Shown: positions 38,880 to 63,056 of the stretch, piece after piece
How positions within the stretch are numbered: position 1 is the first letter of the stretch
How the letters are laid out: every line of letters begins with the position of its first letter
Assembly (NCBI RefSeq): GCF_964019385.1
Contig: NC_088655.1
Span: 9,859,630 to 9,923,629 of the forward strand
DNA from: Sycon ciliatum
Lineage: Eukaryota > Porifera > Calcarea > Leucosolenida > Sycettidae
DNA length: 64,000 nucleotides
Direction: 5' to 3'
Notes under the pieces: model-generated
The model's database searches: none
Told to the model about the DNA's origin: nothing
What the model saw: the letters and a program-made list of their open reading frames with translations, nothing else
Made by a program: the position numbers and the translations under genes

Positions 38880-38909
38880 GGCACACATGCCCACACACAC
38901 ACACGCACG

Positions 38910-38958
<49 letters not shown>
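38880..38958. repeat. (CA)n microsatellite
   Basis: ACAC with ACGC interruptions, 3' of the type I membrane protein gene. Confidence 0.95.
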
Positions 38959-38960
<2 letters not shown>

Positions 38961-39222
38961 TGTTGCTCGCATGATGCATGTAGCAGAATGTTCACGCCAA
39001 GGCCAGTTCGCAGGCGGAAAGCAAGAGCAGTTGTTCACACATACCTTACCCACCGCCCGAGTCACAGGACTAGAGGACAGTACTTGCCTCACGCAACCAA
39101 CAGACACGCATGTTCCAGCACGTGCACAGACGAGAGCAGGCACGTGCACAGACAAGGTTGCGCCGTTCTGCTGCTGCACGGACACAACGCCGTCATCGTC
39201 ACGGCAAACGAAAGCGGGGCCC

Positions 39223-53252
<14,030 letters not shown>

Positions 53253-53490
53253 CCTCGAGGCAAGACGCTGTGGGCAGCGAAGGTCTAATAGAGGAGAAAC
53301 CACTTCTCACAAGAAAAGAAAAACAACTTCTGCTTTCCTCTTGCCTTGCAAAGCTTGGTGGCGTCGGCTTTGATGAAAATAATACCGTACCATATAATGC
53401 ATAGCATGCATAGCTGGTTGTGTGCTATGTGCATGTACGGTATATGTGTCCATATATGGCCATCTGCAAACCCAAAGAACCCGTATATTA

Positions 53491-53880
53491 GGCCTCGTTT
53501 ACACGACAACGATTGAAAAACGTTTTTGTCAAAAACGTTTTCAAAAGAATACGCTTCCACAGATTTTGATAAGAGCGTTTACACGACAACGCTGAAAAAC
53601 GTTTCAAAAACGTTTCAGACGAAAAACGGCCTTCAAAGTGTTTTTCAATCGTTTTCGTTCCGTTTCGTTCTCGTGTAAACGGCAAAAACGTTTTTCTAGT
53701 ACGAGCCCTGTACTCAAAACATGCCACCGCCAGCCTCCGCCAGGCCAACTTCTTGCACGTGACCATTGCGCGCCGAAAAACGTGTTGCAGTGTACGCGAT
53801 TATCGTTTTCGTGTAAACAGCAAAAACGTTTCGAAAACGATTGAAAAACGTTTTTCAATCGTTGTCGTGTAAATGAGGCC
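53491..53880. mobile_element. 390-bp PIF/Harbinger-like MITE upstream of the type I membrane gene
   Basis: Ends GGCCTCGTTTACACGACAAC and inverse, TTA on both sides; AAAAACGTTT repeats within. It lies about 240 bp 5' of the start codon, possibly in the promoter region. Confidence 0.9.
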
Positions 53881-54234
53881 TTAGTACCGTGTGTAAGTCT
53901 TTTTTGGTGCCATTCCGTCATTCGTACACATTTGGATCTGATCTCAGTGTTCTTACATGACACGTGATCGTTGCCGGGGCCATGGCCAATAGGCGATCTT
54001 CCCGCCGCGGGCATAATCAGGCCATCAGGTCCGTTTGACGTCATTTCGGGAGTTTCAGGACCGTTTGACGTCATTTCGGGAATGTTCGGACCGTTGACGT
54101 CATTTCGGGAATAATTTTTCGACCTTGCGACCTTTCGACCTTTGACCTTCCCTAATATGTTGCTTCGCGCTGTAAGAAATCAAATCAAGCACGCTCTGTC
54201 TACAAAAATTTTGTAGTCTGTCAGTACCAGTATA

Positions 54235-54560
54235 GTAGTAGCAAGAGTAGATAAACAAGAGTGTGCAACTCGCGGATGGGTTGGCCCACGGCGGAATTTT
54301 TTGTTGACGTAATCTTTTCGACGACGCACGCGCTGCGAGTCTTTCGGAAAGTTTTCCCTCGTGCTCTTGGCCGGGCTTTACACTACAACTAGTACAAGGT
54401 CGGTGTCCAGCACGTGCTCTCACACTGCTCTGCGGCAAACTGCGCGTTTCTCTGAAAAAAGGTGACGTCAACAAAAAATTCCGCCGTGGGCGGGGGTATC
54501 TGCAGATTGTGCAGGAGAGATCCGGAGTTGCACACTCTTGTTTATCTACTCTTGGTAGTA
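54235..54560. mobile_element. 326-bp MITE, CAAGAGTA family
   Basis: Ends CAAGAGTAGATAAACAAGAG and inverse; AGTGTGCAACTC inside both ends; AATTCCGCCG / CGGCGGAATT further in. Confidence 0.8.
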
Positions 54561-54749
54561 GGGAGTCGTACTCAAACTAGGGAGGTGACCACGGCGAGTC
54601 GATCCGAGTATGACCTTTCGGACTGGACTGGACTGAACTATTCCAAAAATAACAACGAGGGGTCACGGGTACCCCCGGGTGCGAGTCAACCCCTGTGACA
54701 CGGATTTCTGTGCCGTGTCACCTCCCTAGTTTGAGTACGACTCCCTGGT
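54561..54749. mobile_element. About 190-bp inverted-repeat element
   Basis: GGGAGTCGTACTCAAACTAG and CTAGTTTGAGTACGACTCCC enclose AGGGAGGTGAC/GTCACCTCCCT. It directly abuts the preceding MITE. Confidence 0.8.
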
Positions 54750-54815
54750 CAGTACACTGTACTCTGTAGAGTGTAGTGTTTTTCGTCCTCGCCTTGATTA
54801 TTATTATTATTATTA

Positions 54816-55185
54816 GGCCAAACTAAAGAAGGTGTGTGGTTCGACTCACCCGACCGACCGTACAATTTCAGCCCGACCGTAACTTTTTTTCGGCGGGCTG
54901 TCGTGTGACTGACGTACGTGGACTGAACACGTCCACGTCTACGTGCTGTGCGGCGTGAGTCTGCGGACGCAGGCGGCTCCTTTTGGACTTGACTTGTAGT
55001 TGTACTGCAGTGCAGTGCAGTGAGTGGTACGACTGCTGCCTTGTGCTGGTAGTAGAGTCTACTCGATACGCGTATACAGTGTATTTACATGTACTAAAAA
55101 ATATATTTTAAAAAAAAAATCCGCCCGCCCGCCCGTAAAAAAAATGTCCATGTTAGTCGAACCACACACCTTCTTTAGTTTGGCC
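54816..55185. mobile_element. 370-bp PIF/Harbinger-like MITE inserted in the LINE tail
   Basis: Ends GGCCAAACTAAAGAAGGTGT and perfect inverse (about 31 bp), TTA on both sides. It splits the (TTA)n tail of the LINE. GC-rich CCCGACCG and CCGCCCGCCCG motifs inside. Confidence 0.9.
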
Positions 55186-55446
55186 TTATTATTATTATTA
55201 TTATTTGTGCTCCCGCGTCAATGGGCTCGCCCAAATTCGCTTGCACCGAACCATGCGAAAAAAGGCCGCCAGCAGGCAGGCAGGCAAAGAAAAATAGAAA
55301 ATGGTGTCACATAAACTAATACAAACACGAATATCATTATTGATGACATTAATATACTGAATGAATGGCAAAGGCCATGTGAATACGGATAATCAGAGTA
55401 CCATCAACAAAGAATGTAGCTCAAACCATTGCAGTGCCAACTTCCT

Positions 55447-56550
55447 TCACCAGTACTCTGCCTTGTACGCATCTGTAACTGCGTTGCACAGATATGTCCA
55501 TTCACGGCGATCAAGTGCTCGCTGAGCCATCAGCTGCAAGTCCCTTGGAGTCCTCAGACGGCAGCCGACTCGCTCCGCGTCTTGATTCAGCAGGACCGGT
55601 AGCGTGATCCGCGGCCGCCCACGGTATCCCGGCACGGAGCAGCCAAAGAATCCACTCATGGCCTCCCTAGCCGGTGTGTGCTCATCTGATCGCAGGATGT
55701 GGCCAAACAACCGCCATCTTGCATTCACCAGAATGTTGCCAAGTGGAGCAGCACTGCAGCGCTCGTAAACCAAATCGTTCGACAGTCGGTTGGGCCACCT
55801 GATACCCAAGATATGCCGAAGTTGCCGCCGATGATACGATTCCAGCGCTTCAATTGTCTGTCGAGTGATGCCCCATGTGGAGCAGTTGTAAAGCAAGACA
55901 GGTAACACGAAGCAGTTATACAGCCGGACGCGCACCTCCAGACTCACTTGGTCTCTTCTCTTCCATAACTGGCAGAGGGACTTAAACGCTATCGCCGCAA
56001 GCTGCTTTCTGCGGGTGACATCCTCTGCATCACCAAGGAGAGAGCCGAGTTTCTTGACCATACGCCATGGCTCATCAGCACGATCGGCCTCTCGCTGGAT
56101 GGCTGTGAATTCTGTCTTGGTCTGGTTGACGGTAAGGGACCATGTACCCAAGATGGTGGCAACTTGTGGCTCTAACATCCGAAGCCAATCACTAGAGATA
56201 CTGATGAAGTCCACATCATCGGCGTACTCCACATCGTACGGAAGATGCCGGGCCACAGGTGCAGCCATTCGCTGTCGCACATCCTGCAGGGCAGCTTCCA
56301 GGTAGATCACGAATAGAATTGGCGACAAGGAGTCGCCTTGCGGGGTACCAATGTTAGTGGAGAAAGAGCTTGATGTTTCCGTGCCCAGTCTGACTGCCAA
56401 ATTCGTATCTGAGATCAGGTAACGGATCAAGCGTACCTCGTCTTCTTCCAAGAATCGCTGAACCACGTCCATCAACTGTCCTCGCCTGATCGTGTCAAAG
56501 GCACGTGACATGTCGATGCCCAGTATGCTGAATGACCAGTTTTTCTGGCT
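55447..56550 (-). CDS. LINE reverse transcriptase, C-terminal half
   Basis: Non-LTR RT motifs in order: DMSRAFDTI (first catalytic Asp), GTPQGDSLSPILF, EYADDVDF (YADD active site), LTVNQTKTEF, then the post-palm region (RKQLAAIAFKSL, VLPVLLYNCSTWGI, RRLFGHIL-like WRLFGHILRSDE, RGRPRITLP). Intact frame to a stop at 55447. It lacks a start of its own because it is the downstream half of the ORF whose upstream half is at 56586-58484 on the other strand. Confidence 0.85.
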   Translation of the reverse strand, partial: SQKNWSFSILGIDMSRAFDTIRRGQLMDVVQRFLEEDEVRLIRYLISDTNLAVRLGTETSSSFSTNIGTPQGDSLSPILFVIYLEAALQDVRQRMAAPVARHLPYDVEYADDVDFISISSDWLRMLEPQVATILGTWSLTVNQTKTEFTAIQREADRADEPWRMVKKLGSLLGDAEDVTRRKQLAAIAFKSLCQLWKRRDQVSLEVRVRLYNCFVLPVLLYNCSTWGITRQTIEALESYHRRQLRHILGIRWPNRLSNDLVYERCSAAPLGNILVNARWRLFGHILRSDEHTPAREAMSGFFGCSVPGYRGRPRITLPVLLNQDAERVGCRLRTPRDLQLMAQRALDRREWTYLCNAVTDAYKAEYW

Positions 56551-56585
56551 GAGGAGGGTGACTCCTTCTCTCCCTCTCTTGGGAT

Positions 56586-58484
56586 ATGTCTCTATCGAAC
56601 CTAGTGGATGGGGGCTTCTTTAGACAGGAAGGAAGCCAATTTAGTTTAGCGACGTTCAATGTACGTGGTCTATCGTCGAAAGTCAAACGTGAAGCGCTCT
56701 GTCGTGATTTGGCCAAGTACAAAATTGATGTTTGTGCCGTGCAGGAAACTAAAATTTGTGAAACGAGGCAAGAGTATTGTGGTGGCTATGTTCTTTACAC
56801 ACTGTCGCCAACCTGTCGTCATTATGGTCTGGCATTTGCAGTAAGAAGCAGCTTGGAGCCGAGAGTCGAGAGAGTTTGGAGCGTTTCTGACCGAGTCGCT
56901 GGAATTTCGTTACAATTGGGAAAAAAATCGACATTGAGTATCCTGAATGTGTATGCCCCGACGTCAGCTCGCTGCAGAGACAACAACTTTGAATTGGATG
57001 AATTCTACGATACCTTGACCAGAGCTATACATGACGTGGACTCGAGTTCCCTCTTCTTTGTTGTTGGAGACTTCAACGCGAAAGCTGGAACGAAGCAGCA
57101 GGACGAATCATGTATTGGCAGCCATGGGCGTGGAATCAGAAACGTCAGCGGAGAGACGCTAGTGCAGTTCTGTGAAATTAACAGATTATTCTTATCAAAC
57201 ACAGCGTTCTGCCACTCTGCAAGGCACAGGACCACATGGACAGGACAGCGACTTGACAGAGCCAGTGGCAAGATTGTCAACATTTACAACCAAATTGATT
57301 ATATTCTGTGCCGTCAATCGCAAAAGAGACTATTCACCAACGCCAGAAGTTACAATGGAACGGAAGTCACATCAGATCATAGGATTGTGGTGGCTCGCAC
57401 GCTTTTACCTCGAGTATTCGGCATATGGGGTCGGGCGGCGCGGAGCAGCCAGAAGAAGGTGGATCGCCTAGCAGTGCATCGTTTACCCGGGGATCCACAA
57501 CTGCAGAATCAGCTAACATTTGCCATCTCAGACAGAATTCAGAGGGTGTCAGAAGATCAGCCCAACACCGGATGGGATGCAATAGCTGCAGAGATCTTCC
57601 ACGCGGGCAAAGAGATTGTGGGTGTGACAGCCAAGACCAGTCATCGTCACCATGACCCAGAGACCGAGAGACTTTCCTGCATGCAGAGAGATGTCCGACT
57701 CCGTATTCAGGGCAGTGATGACCCAATCGAGCGAGAAATGTTGAGGACTGACCGGAATCGAATCCTGCATGATATCAGGAACAGATCCATCACAAACAGA
57801 GAAAATGAACTAATATCGCGAGCAGAGGAGATAGAGAGGCTCAAGGATGGAGCCCAGATGTTCCAAGCTGTACACTTGCTCCGGCGAAAGCCATCGCAGA
57901 AAGTCGTCGTTAAGGACAGCCAGGGCAAGATCATATGTAATGATAAGCAAGCAAGCTTGGAGATTAAGAATCATTTCTCATCGCAGCTCAGTGACTCTGC
58001 AATTCAGCAATTTGGATCCTTCACTGGGGAACCTCGACCGCTGCAGCATCCCGTTTCAACGGAGGAAGTGAAAACAGCACTAGCAAGACTCAACAACGGT
58101 AGAGCTGCAGGACCCGACAACATCCCGGGTGAGCTGTTGAAGTACTCAGCCGATGCCACTGCTCCCGTCATAAGCCGATGCATCAACAGCCTATTTCAGC
58201 AACACCGGGTAGAGCCATTCATCGGTCATGGCACACTAATACCTCTCCAGAAGCCCGGAAAGCCGGTGGGTGCTTTAACCAGTCTGCGACCGATCATCCT
58301 CCTGACAACTCTACGCAAAGTCATGTCGCTGGTAGTCCTCAAGCGCATCTCGCCAGCCGTAAACGATTTCCTATCACTGAACCAAAGTGGTTTTCGTGCA
58401 GGAAGGTCAACAGCTGATGTGGTCTGGTGCCATCGGTGGTTAGCAGCTACGACCCAGCGGTACCACTGGTCATTCAGCATACTG
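56586..58484 (+). CDS. LINE endonuclease and RT N-terminal half
   Basis: APE-type endonuclease: FNVRGL (about residue 24), VQET, NVYAPT, VVGDFNAKAG, YNQIDYIL and TSDHRIV. RT fingers follow: LNNGRAAGPDNIPGELLKY, LIPLQKPGKP.., LRPIILLTTLRKVMS, LNQSGFRAGRSTADVV. The element-derived frame ends at WSFSIL (about 58484); the last 20-odd codons of the open frame to 58550 are flanking DNA. Separated from its catalytic palm by the inversion, so it cannot work. Confidence 0.85.
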
Positions 58485-58541
58485 GTCCTCGCCTTGACAT
58501 GCTGTCAAAATCGAAAAACTGTAGAGTGTAGTACTACTCCC

Positions 58542-58627
58542 TGGTCATGATGGCTGAATCTTGCCCGAGCCTGCAGCCCAAGGGCCGTAGGCCCGAGGGC
58601 TGCAGGCATGATGCAGCCATCATGACC
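58542..58627. repeat. 86-bp hairpin with conserved GGGCCGTAGGCCC loop
   Basis: GGTCATGATGGCTG pairs with CAGCCATCATGACC; inside, GCCTGCAGCCC pairs with GGGCTGCAGGC around AAGGGCCGTAGGCCCGA. Same apical design as 36325-36403 with compensating C/G changes in the loop stem. Confidence 0.85.
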
Positions 58628-59104
58628 TCCTGAGCGTGCTTGATTACATACATCCTCCCCCACCGTTTAGATCAGTGATCATGGGTTCATGACCAGGGAG
58701 TTGTCTACGACTCCTTGTTCTTGACCTGCCCGGTACGGCTGTCATCACACCATGGTACAAAGCGCTGCGTCTACGTCCACGTTAGGAGTTTTTGGTCGGT
58801 TGTCATGATGATCCGTATACGGGGTGAAAACGGGAGCAGAGGAAACGGGAGACGTGGACGTGGTATGGAGAGGGGGGGGGGGGGGGGTATACGACTTTTT
58901 GTATGAACGTGCGTATCTCCCCCAGCCTTTTTCCGAGCGACCCTGTACTTCGATGTACGTGGGTTCAAATTTCTCCAAAAACCTGACTGTGTCACACAGT
59001 GTGTGTACGCGTCAAGAACTGTGCCTGTCTGATGACACGACCACCCGTTTTGGTTTTTTCACCATAGACGTAGACGTAAACGGGAGTCGGAGAACGTGGT
59101 GTGA

Positions 59105-59418
59105 TGCCAAAACTTCCCGTGTACTGTATTATAACAAAATTTGTATACTATAGTCCCAACACGGCACCTTTCACATTTGCATGCTTTCATGATCACAATC
59201 CAATTACCCCTACCCCTGCGCCTCTTTGGGCTCCCAGCGGCTTTGATGGGTCCACTTGTATCATAGTTAGTTTTGGCCAAGTGAGTAGGGCCAACTCACT
59301 TTGTATTTTCTTTTCTCCTTTCACTCTGATGATTCTTTAACAAGATGAAACCGGTCAGTAAGAAAGAAAAATGACCTTTTGTGATAAACGCTTGTGTCGG
59401 GGGTTCTCTATTTACAAT
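59105..59418 (+). repeat. Penelope-like element, left terminal repeat (pLTR)
   Basis: Starts TGCCAAAACTTCCCGTG and ends TCTATTTACAAT. Differs from the right copy mainly at AGTAGGGCCAACTCACT (59284-59300) and single bases. Contains a hammerhead. Confidence 0.85.
59314..59368 (+). ncRNA. Hammerhead ribozyme in left pLTR
   Basis: CTGATGA at 59326-59332; stem II TCTT-TAAC-AAGA; GAAA at 59347-59350; minimal loop-less stem III (A)CC-GG(T); cleavage after C59356. Stem I pairs CTTTC-ACT with AGT-AA-GAAAG. All conserved core residues are present; the short stem III suggests activity as a dimer. Confidence 0.8.
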
Positions 59419-59466
59419 ATTTAAGTTCCGTTATAGACCTCCCTCAAGCTTTCCAAACCCTTTGGT

Positions 59467-60324
59467 ATGGACTCCGCTAAGGCCAAACTCGGCATGGGCC
59501 GACAGAAACCCGCTACAGACGGCTCTCCTCGCCCACCGAAACGCACTAGATTTCCTGCTGATGACGACGACGTGATCTTCGATGATGATGTCAAAGATGA
59601 TGATGTCAAAGATGTTGACTCCCCTCCATCAACGCTCCTGCTTGGCGCCTCACCGCTACCGGACGCTGAACTCGAGAGGTATGTGACGTGGTGCATAAAC
59701 CGCATTGCTACAAGTGAGAAAATTGTCATCGAACAGCAAGGAAAATTGGACAAACTGCAGATTCAGTCTACCAGCCAAGTCTTTGAGCAATACATTCTGA
59801 ACAAGTTTTCCAAAATGTCTGATAAAGCTAGGCTTCACGAGTGTACCGAATACGTTGACACCGGCATAGCTAGCTGTAAACAGAAAATCGATAGAGCCAA
59901 TACAATTACAAACGAAGCAAAGAGAGACATGGATGATGTTGTGACAACACTATTGGATGACAAGCAAGGTGCAGACTTTGCAAGCATGATCCTATACCGT
60001 TTCGACTACCTCCAAAGCTTGAAATGTGCTACCAACATAGTAAAGAACTTGCGTCTCTCTAAGATTGCTGAGCGGAAAACACCAAAACAACAACCAGTAA
60101 AACCCATGGACGTCACAGCACTCCCACCGACTACAGAAGAAATTGGCACCTTAATTAAAAAGGAAGTGGCTCGCCAAGTAAAAGGGAATGCTGTCCAACA
60201 GAAGAAAACCATACCTAATCAACCAAAGCCCACTAAACCAAAGTCCACTAAGACAAAAAACTTTGTGGTGAAGGCCTCGTCTGGCAGAAGGAAAGTCAGC
60301 CCCCCAAAGGGCAGAAGTCGATAA
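59467..60324 (+). CDS. Penelope-like element ORF1 protein
   Basis: 285 residues, intact. An acidic stretch near residues 35-50 (DDDDVIFDDDVKDDDVKD), a helical middle part and a very Lys/Pro-rich C-terminus (from about 230). No recognised domain; a nucleic-acid-binding role is inferred from the basic tail only. Its stop overlaps the start of the RT frame. Confidence 0.7.
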   Translation: MDSAKAKLGMGRQKPATDGSPRPPKRTRFPADDDDVIFDDDVKDDDVKDVDSPPSTLLLGASPLPDAELERYVTWCINRIATSEKIVIEQQGKLDKLQIQSTSQVFEQYILNKFSKMSDKARLHECTEYVDTGIASCKQKIDRANTITNEAKRDMDDVVTTLLDDKQGADFASMILYRFDYLQSLKCATNIVKNLRLSKIAERKTPKQQPVKPMDVTALPPTTEEIGTLIKKEVARQVKGNAVQQKKTIPNQPKPTKPKSTKTKNFVVKASSGRRKVSPPKGRSR

Positions 60325-61050
60325 GAGATTTAAGACTAAGATTTGTTTGGAACTTAAAATTAAGTACCCATTCTACTTATGTTCTTAACTCTGGTTTTCA
60401 TAACTTTTCTCGTTGTACCTTCACTGAAATTGAAAAACAAATTCTAGGCTATGGTTCTAGTTTTCGTCCCAGTACGTACCTTCCCTCTTCTGTTTCACTA
60501 TTGAATGATATTAACTCACTAACACGTAGAGCTAGATGGAATGACTTATTTGCTAGAATGGGACCTCCAGTGTCCAATAGCTCGTTCATCCGCAAATTTC
60601 ACCTTCCTTCAGAGAAAGTACCACCCACTGCTCTACCAGATGTCGAATATTCGCTTCTTGATTTCAGTAATAGGCTTACCTCCAGTGTTGCTGCTGCAAA
60701 AATTACAAGCAAACGTTCTCATAATTTGACACTAAGTGAGTTTTCAGCATACAACTGTCTTAAACACAGAACAGATATCATTATTTGCAATGCAGATAAG
60801 AATCTTGGCACTGTTGTTTTAAATAGAGACGACTATCTAGCAGAAGGTTTTCGTCAACTAGCTGACGAGAAACATTATGCTGTTATGTCTGCTGACAACC
60901 AATCTTTGCATGATACATTGCACTCAAAATTGTCAAATATTTGCAAAAAACATTCTGCCTTTCTTTCCAAATCCGACACGAGTGCACTATTTAGTTGTTT
61001 CCCTTTCAAACCAGCTAAATTCTATATGCTTCCGAAAATACATAAAAACT
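60321..61050 (+). CDS. Penelope-like RT, N-terminal part (frame broken at 61050)
   Basis: Open from ATA at 60321, a different frame from ORF1, overlapping its end by 4 bp. No ATG early in the frame, so translation may need frameshifting from ORF1 or re-initiation. Motifs: NFSRCTFTEIEKQILGYGSS, NADKNLGTVVLNRDDY (RT fingers) and AKFYMLPKIHKN. A TAG interrupts directly after PKIHKN. Confidence 0.75.
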
Positions 61051-62119
61051 AGTGGCAGGCTTAGTCCCAGGCAGACCTATTGTCTCCTGTATTGGATATT
61101 GCACCTCGCCAGCATCTAGATTTATTGATTTTCATCTCAAGACTCTTATTGGTAAACATACAGACACTGTTCTTCAAGATACGTATAGTTTATCTTCTAA
61201 ACTTGAAAGCTCAACTTTTCCAGCTAACAGTAAACTTGTTACTGCTGACGTTGTTAGTCTGTACACCAACATGAGCTGGGCCGATACTACTGCAGCCCTT
61301 GATCAGTTCCTTAGTACACTTGATCATCCTTTAAGGACCCTTTTAGTCGAACTAATTGCTTTTGTTCTGGAAAACAATTTTTTCAATTTTGAAAATGTTT
61401 TATACCACCAACAACACGGCATGGCAATGGGGACACCTATGGCAGTAAACGTCGCAAATGTCTTTCTTTACATACACGAAAAGAAGTCTATAGCACTTTT
61501 CCAAAAGTCTATCTACCTGTTTGATAGATTCATTGATGATTTGTTTATGATTATCGATGAGTGCATTTGCATTGACACACTTAAGCAATCTCTCTACTCT
61601 ACACTTCCTGACATACATCTCACTTGGTCAGACGTTAGTGACGAGTGCATTTTCCTAGACCTTGAAATTTTCAAAGTACTTTCAGAGAATAATTGCCACA
61701 TGTTATATCGGACCCACCAAAAACCCAGAAATGCATATCTCTATATTCCTTTCAAGTCTGATCACCCAAAGTCAAACTTCCGCTCTTTTATTATAGCTGA
61801 ACTTGTTCGTTATAATAGGACAAATTCATTACTATGTGATGTGCTTGTTATTCGTGAGCGTTTTTGGCACAGACTTCGTCTCAGAGGCTATCCACCCCGT
61901 TTCTTGGCTCGCATCTTCGCAAGTATCGAGCCGTCACCTTCTGTTATACCTAAACAGAATAGTAAGAAACATGCTGATAGAGATAGACGTAAGATTACTT
62001 TTGTAACTGACTATCATCCTCACTTTGCAAATAATCGCCTAAAAACGATATTAGAAGAATCTTTCTCAACTTCTAACGTAGAGATCTTCTTTCGTAGAAC
62101 AAAACAACTCTCATATTGA
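61051..62119 (+). CDS. Penelope-like RT, palm and C-terminal part
   Basis: Continues in another frame with LVPGRPIVSCIGYCTSPASR, TADVVSLYTNM (first catalytic Asp), HGMAMGTPMAVNVANV, FDRFIDDLFMI (catalytic DD), DECIFLDLEIF, then VTDYHPHFANNRLKTIL and FRRTKQLSY. The tail before the stop resembles the thumb and linker of Penelope RTs, but there is no GIY-YIG module. Confidence 0.8.
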
Positions 62120-62232
62120 AACGTTCTCGTCTTTTAAGCTTTTAGAGACTATAGATCTAGCATTTCTCCACATTCTTCCTCCATACTTTATTTAATCACA
62201 AAACTTTTGCAGGCTTACATGCCTGCATTTTG

Positions 62233-62258
62233 GCAGTGTCCAAATTTGGACACTGCCA
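62233..62258. repeat. 26-bp perfect palindrome at the right pLTR boundary
   Basis: GGCAGTGTCCAAA and its exact inverse. Its last bases (TGCC) are the first bases of the right pLTR. The left pLTR lacks it. Confidence 0.9.
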
Positions 62259-62569
62259 AAACTTCCCGTGTACTGTATTATAACAAAATTTGTATACTAT
62301 AGTCCCAACACGGCACCTTTCACATTTGCATGCTTTCATGATCAGAATCCAATTACCCCTACCCCTGCGCCTCTTTGGGCTCCCAGCGGCTTTGATGGGT
62401 CCACTTGTATCATAGTTAGTTTTGGCCAAGTGAGTTGGCCCTACTATTAGCATGTATTTTCTTTTCTCCTTTCACTCTGATGATTCTTTAACAAGATGAA
62501 ACCGGTCAGTAAGAAAGAAAAATGACCTTTTGTGATAAACGCTTGTGTCGGGGGTTCTCTATTTACAAT
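62255..62569 (+). repeat. Penelope-like element, right terminal repeat (pLTR)
   Basis: Direct repeat of 59105-59418. Confidence 0.85.
62465..62519 (+). ncRNA. Hammerhead ribozyme in right pLTR
   Basis: Same sequence as the left copy: CTGATGA at 62477-62483, GAAA at 62498-62501, cleavage after C62507. Cleavage at both sites would release a 3151-base unit RNA. Confidence 0.8.
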
Positions 62570-62835
62570 TATTGTAGCGAACCATTCGAATTTTTTACAG
62601 TAGGTTATGATGCACGTTATTTCCGACGTGACGCGCTATTAATTTTCACGTCAAATTTGGCGTAAAACTCCACGACGTGAGCTAGCTGCAGCATGCATGC
62701 AGGTCACCATGGTTACTCGCGTTGTTTTTCGACGCACGAGCCAACACTACCAAATACCGGTACAGCTGTATGTAACGCGAGCTGAACTTTCGCATCATTT
62801 TAAAAATAACGAGTTACGTATGTGCATCTTAACGA

Positions 62836-62976
62836 CGTGTGTGTGTGTGTGTACGCGTTTGTGTGTATGCCACTGTGTGTGTGTACGCGTGTGTGTGTAT
62901 GCCACTGTGTGTGTGTGTTTCTGTGTGTGTGTGTGTGTGTTTTTGTGTTTCTGTGTGTGTGTGGGGGGGGGGGGGT

Positions 62977-63035
<59 letters not shown>

Positions 63036-63055
63036 TGTGTGTGTATGTGTGTGCA
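62836..63055. repeat. (TG)n microsatellite with G run
   Basis: TGTG with TTTG and TACGCG interruptions and a G12 run (62963-62974). Runs up to the acceptor of the zinc-finger-like exon. Confidence 0.95.
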
Positions 63056-63056
63056 G

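Larger units (their letters stand above)
54785..58497 (-). mobile_element. 5'-inverted (twin-primed) LINE with 13-bp target duplication
   Basis: GTCCTCGCCTTGA occurs at 54785-54797 and 58485-58497. Between them, the minus strand carries the 3' half of a LINE (RT palm to C-terminus, then a (TAA)n tail at 54798-54815 plus 55186-55205). The 5' half (endonuclease and RT fingers) lies on the plus strand, head to head with it. Both halves meet the same codon region (WSFSIL), sharing ACTGGTCATTCAGCATACTG. This is the structure expected from twin priming. Confidence 0.85.
59105..62569 (+). mobile_element. Penelope-like element with direct terminal repeats and hammerheads
   Basis: Direct repeats 59105-59418 and 62255-62569 (about 315 bp, almost identical) flank two open frames. 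Penelope-like elements often carry such LTR-like repeats containing hammerhead motifs, as here. The RT is of Penelope type. No GIY-YIG endonuclease is visible after the RT. Confidence 0.85.

Noticed and set aside
56051..56110. CTGATGA on the minus strand (..GTGCTGATGAGCC..) as another hammerhead
   Set aside because: No GAAA after a closable stem II and no stem I partner; it is ordinary LINE coding sequence.
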